A DNA stretch of 62,990 nucleotides from JAPLKX01 sp035530195 (GTDB lineage: Bacteria; Hydrogenedentota; Hydrogenedentia; Hydrogenedentales; SLHB01), in assembly GCA_035530195.1 (NCBI GenBank), contig DATKVG010000191.1, forward strand, positions 1-62,990. Reading direction: 5' to 3'. Below are positions 34,714 to 42,746 of the stretch, piece by piece. A program made the position numbers and the translations under genes. The notes beneath the pieces were generated by a model. The model was not told the DNA's origin, ran no database searches, and saw only the letters and a program-made list of their open reading frames with translations. Every line of letters starts with the position of its first letter. The first letter of the stretch is position 1.

Positions 34714-37602
34714 TCACAGGGGATCTCGCGCGCCAGCCTTGATGAACCGGGCAAGACCCCACGCGGCGTGGTCACAGGTGTAGCCGTCGCCTCCATTCAA
34801 GACGCGCAACGTGACTTCGTCGGCGCCAGACACATCAACGTCGAAAAGGTGAACTCTGCCCGCCTTCATGGCGGGGCTCCTGGCCTTGAGAACACCATCC
34901 ACAAGTACCTGAAACTCGACGGTTCCCCCACCGGCGCTGTCTTCTACCCCCACATAGGCCTTGAACGTTCCGAATCCACGTTTCGCAATCGAAACAACAA
35001 CGTCGGCGGGTGTCGAATCATTGAATGAATGGGTCCAGACGCCTTTTGGGTACTGTTTCCCGGCGATGGAAATACGCTGGCCGCCGTAGTTCGTGTCGCG
35101 GTGTACCGTGTTGCCCGCGCCTGCCGTTGCACGCAGCCATTCCATGTCGGAAACAAACGTCACATCGGGCAACTCCAACAAGGGCGGCGTTGTGAATGTG
35201 CCGCAGTCGCCGTCGTGTGGACGTTTCCCTCCCCAGCCGATGGCTTCCACTTTCCAGAACAGACGTTGGTCCGGCGGAAGATCGGAGAAGAGAGCCGATT
35301 GACCGGCTATGGTCTTCTCCGTGACAATGTCTTTGAACTCAGGCGCGCGGGCTATTACTACGCGATAGCTTCGCGCGTTGGCGCTGGGTTGCCACGTGAG
35401 CCGGGCCGACGCATGGAACGCGTCGCTGCGGGTTTCCACCGGTTCGAGCCCGAACGCGCCGGGCGCAACCAATTCCTCAGGCTTGACGAGATCGGCGTTC
35501 TGCAAGTAGATCAGATCGCAACTGAACCGCATGGGAAGAACAACGTCGAGGCCCGCGCCCATCAGTTCAGAACCGCTGCGTACGCCCGGCGCAACTGACC
35601 CGTCCTCGCACCACACCCAATAGGTTTGCGCCGAATCCAAACCCTTCAGGCGGATAGTCCGTTGTTCCTCCTCCGCATTGGGCCGGAAGATGTACAGCGT
35701 GCCGCGCTTCAAGCCGGGAGACCAGTAGAACATTCCGTCCCAATTAGCGCCGTCGGGCCGCGGCAGGATGTGGTGAACTTTCACATCTTTCAGCATCGGC
35801 CGTATCCATTCTTTATAGATTTGGGCGTCCCTTCGGGCCGATGCCTTTTCATCCTCCGTCCAAATGCGCGTGTTCGTCGGATCGATTTGCCACGCGCCCA
35901 TCATGGCGCTGCGCCACAAGTATGAACCGGGGTCATCGCCCGGAACCTTGTATTCGCGCTCGTACGTGTACGCCTGCAACAGTATCGGCGGAAACGCGAA
36001 CGTAGAATCGTAGAGGCTTTGCCGGTCCGGCAGATTCGACAACGTATCCGTCGTAACGGTGTAGTGCGCATATTGGATCACCCCAAAGTCCTTGATGTGT
36101 CCGCCACCCGAACAGTTCTCGAGAATGATGCGCGGAAAGGCGTCGCGCAGCCTCTTCTGGACTTCGTAGTAGCCGGTTGCGGCCCAGTAACTGGCGTCCA
36201 CGCCGTATGCGTGCCGGTGCGTGTTCTTGTTGCACTGCGAGACAATGGGGCCGCAGTCGTGTTTGAGGTAGTCAAGTTTGTGGTTTGACACGAGCCATTG
36301 CGTCTTCTCGATCTCCCATGCCCGGGCCTCGGGGCAGGCGAGACACACGCGGCCCCCGTAGAACGGTCCGGGCTTCCAATCAGGCGGATAGTCGGCGTCA
36401 AACCAATCCGGGCGGCCAGCGGCCCCTCGGACGCTTAACGCATCAGGATGTTCGGCGACGCCGCCATTCGTCCACGCGCACCACAGGGCGAGTCGCATAC
36501 CGGATTTGTGCACGTATTCTTCGATAGGCGTCACGCCGTTGGGAAAGCGTGCGGGATCCCAGCGCCAGTCGCCGCAGGCTGGAAACCACATTGCGTCCGG
36601 CATGAACGCCTCAAACCCGAGGCCGCGGCAAAACTCGGCGCTCCGCAATACGTCGGCTTCCTTTGCGCTCGCCCCGCCCGCGTCCAGGTAGAGATTGTAC
36701 GTGAGGATCGGGTCGGGGATGTCTTCAGGGAGGCGCGGGCGCACGTATTCCAGAACCCATTGATGTAGCGAATAGGCCCCTTCGTCTATGTCGCCCGCGT
36801 AGCAGCCCACGAACGCCGGCGGGACCAGAAAAATCTCGCCGGGTTCAACATCTGTCTTGAAGTCCGGCATGAGGCCGGCATGAATCCCGAGCGCCGGGCC
36901 ACTTGCGAGCGCCTGCGCCGCAATGCGGCCAACGCCGGAGAACTCCCATCCGACATAGAGTCCGTGTCCGTCGCCCAACTGCACGGCCAGCCAAGGCACG
37001 GGGCTGGCGCCGTCATTGCAGTCGCTTATCAGATTGAGATTGAGCTGCGCCGTAAACGGTTCGACAAAGGTCCCGCCTTGAACGCTTGCGTTGCCCCCGC
37101 CGCGTCTGATCCACCAGACCTCGGCGGAGGCGTTTATCCGTAGTCCCGAAAGCGAGAGGCTGTCCTGATGCGAGACCGTGATGCGCTCACCGGCCTGGTT
37201 CTCCAACGTCAACCAGTGTTCCACGGGACCCCGGCCCGGTCGAGCGCGCCAAACGGACTTGAGGGTCATTCTTGGACGGTCATTTTGAAAGGTGAGTGTC
37301 AGTGTCGTATCGTCCGCATTCAGTGTCCCATCGATGAATCGCCATCGCGCCGCGTATTCCCGCGCGCCTACCCATACCTTGGACATCAACGGCACCGCCA
37401 TAACATCGCCTGCCCAGTTATGCGGGCTCGCCGGGCCCTCCAAGCGGCGGATTATCACCTGGTCATCTGCCGCCTCGACAGCGATTCGCGTGTCCATGGT
37501 CGACAGGGTCCACGCATTATGCGCCGGCGGGGCCGGCGGCGCCGGCGGGGCCGGTGGCGCGGCTACTGCCAGTGCAACTGTAACCAGCAACGACAGTACC
37601 AT
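34714..37602 (-). CDS. Secreted alpha-galactosidase-like GH36 with C-terminal NPCBM domain
   Basis: Start at ATG 37602 after GTGGAGGTGC; the frame is open upstream but that would bury the signal (MVLSLLVTVALAVA). A PAPPAPPAPPA linker follows, made by a small DNA repeat. Residues about 30-300 form the GH36 N-terminal beta-sandwich; the barrel carries YLKHDCG (nucleophile Asp near 449) and ENCSGGGHIKD (acid/base region near 504), with GFEAFMPDAMWFPACGDWRW-type barrel strands. The end (about 815-955) is an NPCBM carbohydrate-binding domain (HRDTNYGGQRISIAGKQYPK, GVWTHSF). Removes terminal alpha-galactose or N-acetylgalactosamine outside the cell. The isomerase and dehydratase genes upstream on the same strand could process the sugar released. 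Confidence 0.88.
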   Translation of the reverse strand: MVLSLLVTVALAVAAPPAPPAPPAPPAHNAWTLSTMDTRIAVEAADDQVIIRRLEGPASPHNWAGDVMAVPLMSKVWVGAREYAARWRFIDGTLNADDTTLTLTFQNDRPRMTLKSVWRARPGRGPVEHWLTLENQAGERITVSHQDSLSLSGLRINASAEVWWIRRGGGNASVQGGTFVEPFTAQLNLNLISDCNDGASPVPWLAVQLGDGHGLYVGWEFSGVGRIAAQALASGPALGIHAGLMPDFKTDVEPGEIFLVPPAFVGCYAGDIDEGAYSLHQWVLEYVRPRLPEDIPDPILTYNLYLDAGGASAKEADVLRSAEFCRGLGFEAFMPDAMWFPACGDWRWDPARFPNGVTPIEEYVHKSGMRLALWCAWTNGGVAEHPDALSVRGAAGRPDWFDADYPPDWKPGPFYGGRVCLACPEARAWEIEKTQWLVSNHKLDYLKHDCGPIVSQCNKNTHRHAYGVDASYWAATGYYEVQKRLRDAFPRIILENCSGGGHIKDFGVIQYAHYTVTTDTLSNLPDRQSLYDSTFAFPPILLQAYTYEREYKVPGDDPGSYLWRSAMMGAWQIDPTNTRIWTEDEKASARRDAQIYKEWIRPMLKDVKVHHILPRPDGANWDGMFYWSPGLKRGTLYIFRPNAEEEQRTIRLKGLDSAQTYWVWCEDGSVAPGVRSGSELMGAGLDVVLPMRFSCDLIYLQNADLVKPEELVAPGAFGLEPVETRSDAFHASARLTWQPSANARSYRVVIARAPEFKDIVTEKTIAGQSALFSDLPPDQRLFWKVEAIGWGGKRPHDGDCGTFTTPPLLELPDVTFVSDMEWLRATAGAGNTVHRDTNYGGQRISIAGKQYPKGVWTHSFNDSTPADVVVSIAKRGFGTFKAYVGVEDSAGGGTVEFQVLVDGVLKARSPAMKAGRVHLFDVDVSGADEVTLRVLNGGDGYTCDHAAWGLARFIKAGARDPL

Positions 37603-37859
37603 GAGCGCACCTCCACAGTGTTTCTTGTGGGTTACTTCTTCGTTCACCAACCACTCTGGGACAAAGTAGACTTCGGCATTATCGCACAGATACGCCCGGT
37701 TTCGGAGGAGGGGGAATTGTCTTCGGACTTCGCCAGCGGCAGATTCCATTTGGGAACGGCTGAAGCATCACGGAACATTCATCACCGAGCACGATTTCTT
37801 CCTGCACGGTTCCAGGGGATTGTTTGGCCCGTATGTGCATTAGCCAGTTGTGAAAGGCT

Positions 37860-37888
37860 GCGGTCGAGCGGGAACTCGACCCTATCGC
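37860..37888. repeat. REP-like hairpin, family B, overlapping a gene end
   Basis: Stem GGTCGAGC/(A)CTCGACC with loop GGGA, then CCTATCGC where other copies have CCCACCGC. The altered bases create the TAG stop of the minus-strand dehydratase gene (37882-37884). The 250 bp between this element and 37603 hold no firm gene; a possible coding fossil there is listed among the findings. Confidence 0.8.
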
Positions 37889-39114
37889 GCCGCGTTAGTC
37901 TTGCGGTTTTTCAAACCCAGGGCCAGCTTGAGGCCTTTTTCGCGGATCACGCGCAGTTTAAGGCCGGTTTCCGTGAGTTTGAAGAACCGCTTGCCGTACC
38001 GCCGCAGCAACTTCGGGTCGATTTCAAATCCAAGCCCGGGCCTTGTGAATGGCGCCAGCATTGCGTTCTTGTCCGGCAGGATGGGTGCGAGGATGCCTTC
38101 GCGCTCGGCGGGAACCCACGACGGCTCTTCGATCGGATACTCGAGCGGCAGCGTGTTACCTCTGTCGGCCAGTACCATGTTCCAGTTGACATAAAAGCCG
38201 ATGCCGTTGGTCCAGGTGTGGGGCGAGTACTCGCGGCCGTGGGCGTGGCATGCGTCGATCACCTGTTTGACTTGGGCGATGCCGCCGGCGAAGGTTGCGT
38301 CGGGCTGGTAGACGTGAAAGCAGTCTTTTTCAAACATGACCTTGATTTCGTCCCAGCCGTAATTGAGTTCGGCCCCGGAGATTTTTATTTTCGAGACTTT
38401 TTTCAGCGCGGCGTTGCCGTCGTAATCGCGCGAATCCAGCGGCTCCTCGAGCCAGCGCAGGCCGTTGGCGTGGCAGGCCGCGGCGAATTCTGTTGCGCGC
38501 TCGAGGTCCCACGCGGGAAGCTGGTCCACGATTGAAACCAGCCAGCCCTGGTTGGCGTCCACGCCGAGCGCCATCTTGCCGCCGAGGCCGCTGGCGACCT
38601 GCTCAACGTGGCGGATGTCGTCTTTTAATTCGGCGTTTTTGACGCGCAGCTTTGCCGTTTTGAACCCGCGCTCGCGCATCGCCAGCAGTTCGTCGACCCT
38701 GCGCGCCGGCTCGTGCATCTCGCCGGTCGAGCAATAGACCTCGACGGGCCGCGCCTCGCCGCCCAACAGTTCGTAGACGGGCTTGCCGGCGGCTTTCCCG
38801 GCGATGTCCCAGCATGCGGGTTCAATCCAGTAGTTGCGCCACCCGAGGTAGCCGGCCTGTTTAAGCAGGCTCTGTACGCGGTCGATGTCGGTCGGGTCAA
38901 CGCCAAGAAGGTAACTGCCCATCAGTTCGCCGAGCCCGGCGCGCTCGAGCCCCATGGCGGAACCCGCGGCATAGCCTTCGATGCCGTCGTCGGTGACGAG
39001 TTTGACCAGGGTGAACCGGTTGTGCGTCTGCGGGTATCCGGGGATCCAAGTCGGCCAGAACGTGGCTTTCAGCGGCACGGACACGTGATACAACTCGATG
39101 CGCGCGATCTTCAT
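37882..39114 (-). CDS. Enolase-superfamily sugar acid dehydratase (mandelate racemase/muconate lactonizing type)
   Basis: Start at ATG 39114 with GGAGGGTTGCAC before it; the frame reaches 39153 but that part is repeat-derived. The 410-aa protein has the capping domain (MKIARIELYHVSVPLKATFW) and a barrel with KTAKLRVKN (catalytic K-x-K position), ALGVDANQGW (first metal Asp), LRWLEEPLD (second, Glu), KISGAELNYGW (third, Glu) and EYSPHTWTNGIGF with the general-base His. This set fits galactarate/glucarate-like dehydratases or racemases; substrate not certain. It lies next to a sugar isomerase and GH36, suggesting a galactose- or uronate-type route. Its last three residues and stop overlap repeat 37860-37888. 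Confidence 0.88.
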   Translation of the reverse strand: MKIARIELYHVSVPLKATFWPTWIPGYPQTHNRFTLVKLVTDDGIEGYAAGSAMGLERAGLGELMGSYLLGVDPTDIDRVQSLLKQAGYLGWRNYWIEPACWDIAGKAAGKPVYELLGGEARPVEVYCSTGEMHEPARRVDELLAMRERGFKTAKLRVKNAELKDDIRHVEQVASGLGGKMALGVDANQGWLVSIVDQLPAWDLERATEFAAACHANGLRWLEEPLDSRDYDGNAALKKVSKIKISGAELNYGWDEIKVMFEKDCFHVYQPDATFAGGIAQVKQVIDACHAHGREYSPHTWTNGIGFYVNWNMVLADRGNTLPLEYPIEEPSWVPAEREGILAPILPDKNAMLAPFTRPGLGFEIDPKLLRRYGKRFFKLTETGLKLRVIREKGLKLALGLKNRKTNAAR

Positions 39115-39132
39115 GTGCAACCCTCCAGGGCC

Positions 39133-39218
39133 GCGAAAAGCGGGGACAGGCACGCTTTTTCCAAACTGCCGGAAAAAGCGAGCCAGTCCCCGTTTTTCGC
39201 TCAGTTCCCGTTTTTCGC
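39133..39218. repeat. 68-bp REP-like hairpin, family A, copy 3, with partial tandem arm
   Basis: The full hairpin is 39133-39200, arms starting GCGAAAAGCGGGGACAGGCA, loop AAACTGCC. It is followed at once by a second copy of the arm's end (CAGTTCCCGTTTTTCGC, 39202-39218), which forms the last codons and stop of the isomerase gene. It sits between the isomerase and dehydratase genes, both minus strand, directly before the dehydratase ribosome-binding site. Confidence 0.9.
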
Positions 39219-40061
39219 TCTAGCCCAACCGTCTTTGATCAACTTGTAACCTTCTACGTACACCTCTTCGGGGCTGCCGGAGAGGTCGCGCCACACGCAG
39301 GTGGTCGCGGCGAGGTCGGGCATGGCCCGGCCGAACGCTTCGATGGTGAGCCAGGCGTCGTAGCCGCCGGCGCGCAGCGCGCGGAACGTCTCGGCCCAGG
39401 GCACGTGATCGCGGCCGGGCGTACCCCGGTCGCTGGCGGAAACGTGGAAATGGCCAAGGACTGCCGCGTGGTCGCGGATGCAGCCGACCGGGTCTTTTTC
39501 TTCGATGTTGCCGTGGAATGTGTCGTACATGCCTTTGAAATTTGCGTGGCCGACGCGCCGGACGTAATCGGCGGCGTCTTTCAGCGTGTTGAGGAAGTAG
39601 CACTCGAACCGGTTGAGCGGCTCGACCGTCATCAGCACCTTGGCGTCCTGGGCGTAACAGGCGACGCCGCGGTGCACCTCGGCGCCGCGTTCTTTCTCGC
39701 CTTCGGTCGGTCCTTTTCCGCTGAACACGCCCAGCGGCTGGTAAAACGGCCCGCAGAGCACTTCCGCCCCCATCGCCGCGCAACAATCCACCGCCCATTT
39801 CAGGTGTGCGACGGCGCCCTCGCGATCGCTCACGCTCTCGCTGATGCAATTGTGTACCTTGTCCGGCATGACGGTGACGGCGGTGCATTTGAGGCCGGCA
39901 TCTTTCATCGCGCGGCCCACCTTGGCGTAGTGCGCCGCGTCGCCTTGGAACAACGGGATCTCGACGCCGTCGTAACCCGTCGATTTGAGCGTTGAAAAAA
40001 TGGGGAAATGCTCGTCCGCAACAAAAGCCGTCCACAACAGCATGTTGAACCCAATCTTCAC
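39201..40061 (-). CDS. Hydroxypyruvate-isomerase-like sugar isomerase (TIM barrel)
   Basis: GTG start at 40061, six bases after GGGAGG; the frame is open to 40100 but only through repeat sequence. The 286-aa protein is an AP_endonuc_2/xylose-isomerase-like barrel: VKIGFNMLLWTAFV, GYDGVEIPLFQGD, VLMTVEPLNRFECYFLNTL (metal Glu), KGMYDTFHGNIEEKDP, GHFHVSASDRGTPGRDHVPW and YDAWLTIEAFG with the last metal Glu. Relatives act as D-psicose/tagatose or hydroxypyruvate isomerases. The C-terminal AKNGN and stop are coded by repeat sequence, so the original tail was probably GW-A-R plus other residues. Upstream of the dehydratase in the same direction. Confidence 0.86.
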   Translation of the reverse strand: MKIGFNMLLWTAFVADEHFPIFSTLKSTGYDGVEIPLFQGDAAHYAKVGRAMKDAGLKCTAVTVMPDKVHNCISESVSDREGAVAHLKWAVDCCAAMGAEVLCGPFYQPLGVFSGKGPTEGEKERGAEVHRGVACYAQDAKVLMTVEPLNRFECYFLNTLKDAADYVRRVGHANFKGMYDTFHGNIEEKDPVGCIRDHAAVLGHFHVSASDRGTPGRDHVPWAETFRALRAGGYDAWLTIEAFGRAMPDLAATTCVWRDLSGSPEEVYVEGYKLIKDGWARAKNGN

Positions 40062-40077
40062 CTCGACCTCCCTCTGT

Positions 40078-40111
40078 AAAGGACAAAGGACAAATGCCAA
40101 AGGACAAATGG
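40078..40111. repeat. AAAGGACAA-type short-period repeat, family F
   Basis: Units AAAGGACAA, AGGACAAAT, AAAGGACAAAT in tandem, directly upstream of the isomerase start. The same sequence appears at 16229-16264. First of four repeat blocks in the 404-bp gap 40062-40465, which holds no gene that I can support. Confidence 0.8.
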
Positions 40112-40195
40112 TAAGCTGCTTGACGTCTTTGGCCAGGGACTATCATGCAGCAAGGTTGGATAGGGGTGCAAGCGGAATGCCGGGGGATGGGGAAG

Positions 40196-40236
40196 GGACG
40201 GATCGGACGGATCGGACGGATTGGACCGATCAGACG
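40196..40236. repeat. 9-bp-period repeat, family D
   Basis: Units GGATCGGAC, GGATCGGAC, GGATTGGAC, CGATCAGAC. Lies in the middle of the divergent gap between the isomerase and the first UroD-like gene. Confidence 0.85.
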
Positions 40237-40239
40237 TAT

Positions 40240-40363
40240 AGTGCAGGCGGGACGCCCACACCACTCGGCTTCGCTGCTGGCGCAGCTACGCCGTGGCAAG
40301 CCCTCCTGTGCAGGCGAGACGGCCGTACCACAATTACGGTCGCGCAGGAGCGCGACCCCACCG
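40240..40363. repeat. Compound of family C and family B repeats
   Basis: GTGCAGGCGGGACGCCCACA (40241-40260) and, after about 45 bases, GTGCAGGCGAGACGGCCGTA with ACCACAATTAC (40309-40337), which merges into a family B hairpin, GGTCGCGC-AGGA-GCGCGACC plus CCACCGC (40336-40363). The adjacent placement of C and B sequences suggests one composite mobile unit. The remaining gap up to 40465 contains only the leader and ribosome-binding site of the UroD-like gene. Confidence 0.75.
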
Positions 40364-40465
40364 CGCCGCCGCCGATAAAGCATGCAGGCCAATCGGCAAT
40401 TGGCTTGGCCCGGTTGCAATCCGGGCATTTCTACAGTTAGGCTTTGTCGAGGAGGATCAGCCTTT

Positions 40466-41485
40466 ATGACGCCGCGCCGGCGGGTGATTCGCGCGCTCGA
40501 ATTCGACCGGCCCGACCGCGCACCGCGGGATTTGTGGGCGCTGCCGGGTATCTTGATGCTGCGCGGTGCCGAATTGCAGGCCGTGTTCGAGAAGTTCCCG
40601 AACGATTTTGAACAGCCTGTCGGCATGTACGGCCCTTCGCAACGGGCCCGTGGCATGCCCAATGAAATTGGGGTGTCCGTCGATGAGTGGGGGTGTGAAT
40701 TTACAGTTATGGAAACGGGCGTCGTGGGCGAGGTGAAACACCCGCCGTTGGCGGACTGGTCACGGCTTGAAGGATGGGCGCCACCGTGGGAACTGCTCGA
40801 CGGCGCGGACGTCCCGCGCATCAACAGGGCATGCAAGAAAACGGACAACTTCGTTATAGGGGGCACGCACGTTCGGCCGTTCGAGCGGATGCAGTTCCTC
40901 CGCGGTTCCGAGAACCTTCTCATGGACCTGCTGGCGCGGCCACCGGAGTTCGAGCGTCTGCGCGCGCTCATCCACGAGTTCAACCTCCGCGACATGGAGA
41001 TGTGGGCGGGCACGGATGTCGACGCCATCAGTTTTATGGACGATTGGGGTGCGCAAAATGCACTGCTGATCGACCCGCGGCTCTGGCGCGAGATCTTCAA
41101 GCCGATGTACAAAGACTATTGCGACATCTGCCGTGGCGCGGGCAAATACTTGTTTTTCCACAGTGACGGGCACATCAGCGACATCTATGGGGACCTGATC
41201 GAGATTGGCGTGAGCGCCGTCAACAGCCAGTTGTTTTGCATGGACATCGAGGAAGTCGCGCGCCAACACAAGGGGCGCATTACGTTTTGGGGCGAAATCT
41301 GCCGCCAGCATATCCTGCCTTTTGGCAGCACGGGCGACGTGCGCGAGGCGGTGCGCAGGGTGCGCCGGGCGCTGGACGACGGGACCGGCGGCGTGATCGC
41401 ACAATGTGAATGGGGCCTCCGCGACCCAAGAGAGAATATAGAAGCCGTGTTCGAAACTTGGATGGAGAAATTGTCAGCATTGTGA
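40466..41485 (+). CDS. Uroporphyrinogen-decarboxylase-like methyltransferase, first
   Basis: Start at ATG 40466, nine bases after GAGGAGG; the frame is open from 40382 but without signals. The 339-aa protein has the UroD fold used by MtaA/CmuA-type corrinoid methyltransferases: PRRRVIRALEFDRPDRAPRD, DAISFMDDWGAQNALLIDP, YLFFHSDGHISDIYGDLIEI and GRITFWGEICRQHILPFGS. The His in FFHSDG and the cysteines MDI..C fit zinc-dependent methyl transfer better than heme synthesis, since it lacks the paired N-terminal arginines in their usual context. Many such genes occur in anaerobes and PVC-type genomes next to sugar genes. Function beyond the fold is unclear. A duplicate of its last 26 codons follows. 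Confidence 0.82.
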   Translation: MTPRRRVIRALEFDRPDRAPRDLWALPGILMLRGAELQAVFEKFPNDFEQPVGMYGPSQRARGMPNEIGVSVDEWGCEFTVMETGVVGEVKHPPLADWSRLEGWAPPWELLDGADVPRINRACKKTDNFVIGGTHVRPFERMQFLRGSENLLMDLLARPPEFERLRALIHEFNLRDMEMWAGTDVDAISFMDDWGAQNALLIDPRLWREIFKPMYKDYCDICRGAGKYLFFHSDGHISDIYGDLIEIGVSAVNSQLFCMDIEEVARQHKGRITFWGEICRQHILPFGSTGDVREAVRRVRRALDDGTGGVIAQCEWGLRDPRENIEAVFETWMEKLSAL

Positions 41486-41512
41486 CTCATCGGTGCAGGC
41501 CCCATTCACACC

Positions 41513-41590
41513 GAGTGGGGTCTGCGCGACCCGCGCGAGAATATTGAAGCCGTTTTTGAAACCTGGATGGAGGAGTTACTGCCGTTATGA
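41513..41590 (+). pseudogene. 3' remnant of a third UroD-like gene
   Basis: After the stop of the preceding gene, 26 codons in an open frame read EWGLRDPRENIEAVFETWME and then ELLPL with a TGA. The preceding gene ends EWGLRDPRENIEAVFETWME then KLSAL. Most DNA differences between the two are silent, so the remnant comes from a once-functional, diverged paralogue. Its TGA overlaps the ATG of the next gene exactly as an operon partner's would. The rest of that gene has been deleted. Confidence 0.9.
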
Positions 41591-42741
41591 CTCACCGAGA
41601 ACGCGCCATGGCCGTGTTGAACTACCAGCCGTACGACCGCATGCCGGTCGTCCACTTCGGATTCTGGGATGAAACCCTCGCCAAATGGGCGGAGGAAGGC
41701 TACATCACGCGCGAGGAAGCCGCCGAGTGGAAAGACGGCAACCCGGTCGATGCGGTGGTGACGGCAAAGCTCGGGTTTGACTTCAACTGGTATTCGTGCA
41801 TGATGCCGAACACGTTTCTGATGCCCGAGTTCGAGCGGACCACGCTCGAGGTCCTGCCGGACGGATCCCGCAAAGTGCTCGATAAGTGCGGCGTGGTTGT
41901 GCTCGAGAAAGACGGCGCGACGGGGATCCCCGCCGAGTTCGACCACATGCTCAAGACGCGCAAAGACTGGGAGGAACACTACCTGCCGCGGCTCGAGTTC
42001 AGCATCGAGCGGGTGAACAAGGCGAGCGTCCGCGTCAACGACAAGATGATCGATTTCGACGCGGGCGGGCTGGATTTTTTGCGCGCCGACACCCGCGATT
42101 ATCCCTACGGCCTTCATTGCGGCAGCCTGTTTGGGAGGATCCGGGACGTCATCGGCGTGCTTGGCTCGACGTACATCTACGCCGACGACGAGGCGCTATT
42201 CGACGAGATGATCGACGTGGTCGGCAACCTGTGCCACACGTGCGTCAAAGCCGTGCTCGACACCGGCGCCAAGTTCGATTTCGCCCATTTCTGGGAAGAC
42301 ATCTGTTTCAAGAACGGGCCGCTGATCAACCCGTTCGTGTTCGACGAGAAAGTCGGCCCGTACTACCGCCGCATAACGGAACTGGTCAACGGCTACGGCA
42401 TCAACATTGTCTCACTCGATTGCGACGGTCTGATCGACGCCCTGATCCCGGCGTGGTTCAACAACGGCGTCAACACGATGTTCCCGATCGAGGTGGGCAC
42501 GTGGGGCGCCAGCATCGAGCCGTGGCGCAAACACTACGGCAAAGAACTCCGCGGGATCGGCGGCACCAACAAGGTCGTGTTTTCAAGGGATTTCGCCGCG
42601 GTCGATGCGGAAGTCGAACGTCTCCGCCGCCTCGTCGATCTTGGCGGATACATTCCCTGTCCCGACCACCGCATCGCGCCCGACGGCGAATGGGACAACG
42701 TGCGCCACTACTGCGATCGGATGCACCAGGTTTTTGGCTGA
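41587..42741 (+). CDS. Uroporphyrinogen-decarboxylase-like methyltransferase, second
   Basis: 384 aa, ATG overlapping the stop of the gene remnant. UroD-type barrel: MTHRERAMAVLNYQPYDRMP, DVVGNLCHTCVKAVLDTGAK, FDFAHFWEDICFKNGPLINP, VSLDCDGLIDALIPAWFNNG and TMFPIEVGTWGASIEPWRKH. It differs clearly from the first UroD-like protein (longer, with inserts around residues 90-160). The acids and His that such methyltransferases use for zinc are partly visible (CDG, HFWED). It would have been the last gene of a three-gene UroD-like run. It ends five bases from the convergent gene at 42747. Confidence 0.85.
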   Translation: MTHRERAMAVLNYQPYDRMPVVHFGFWDETLAKWAEEGYITREEAAEWKDGNPVDAVVTAKLGFDFNWYSCMMPNTFLMPEFERTTLEVLPDGSRKVLDKCGVVVLEKDGATGIPAEFDHMLKTRKDWEEHYLPRLEFSIERVNKASVRVNDKMIDFDAGGLDFLRADTRDYPYGLHCGSLFGRIRDVIGVLGSTYIYADDEALFDEMIDVVGNLCHTCVKAVLDTGAKFDFAHFWEDICFKNGPLINPFVFDEKVGPYYRRITELVNGYGINIVSLDCDGLIDALIPAWFNNGVNTMFPIEVGTWGASIEPWRKHYGKELRGIGGTNKVVFSRDFAAVDAEVERLRRLVDLGGYIPCPDHRIAPDGEWDNVRHYCDRMHQVFG

Positions 42742-42746
42742 GGCGG

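Noticed and set aside
38000..39114. True uronate or galactonate dehydratase by name
   Set aside because: The catalytic residues fit several members of the superfamily; a precise substrate cannot be claimed from sequence alone.
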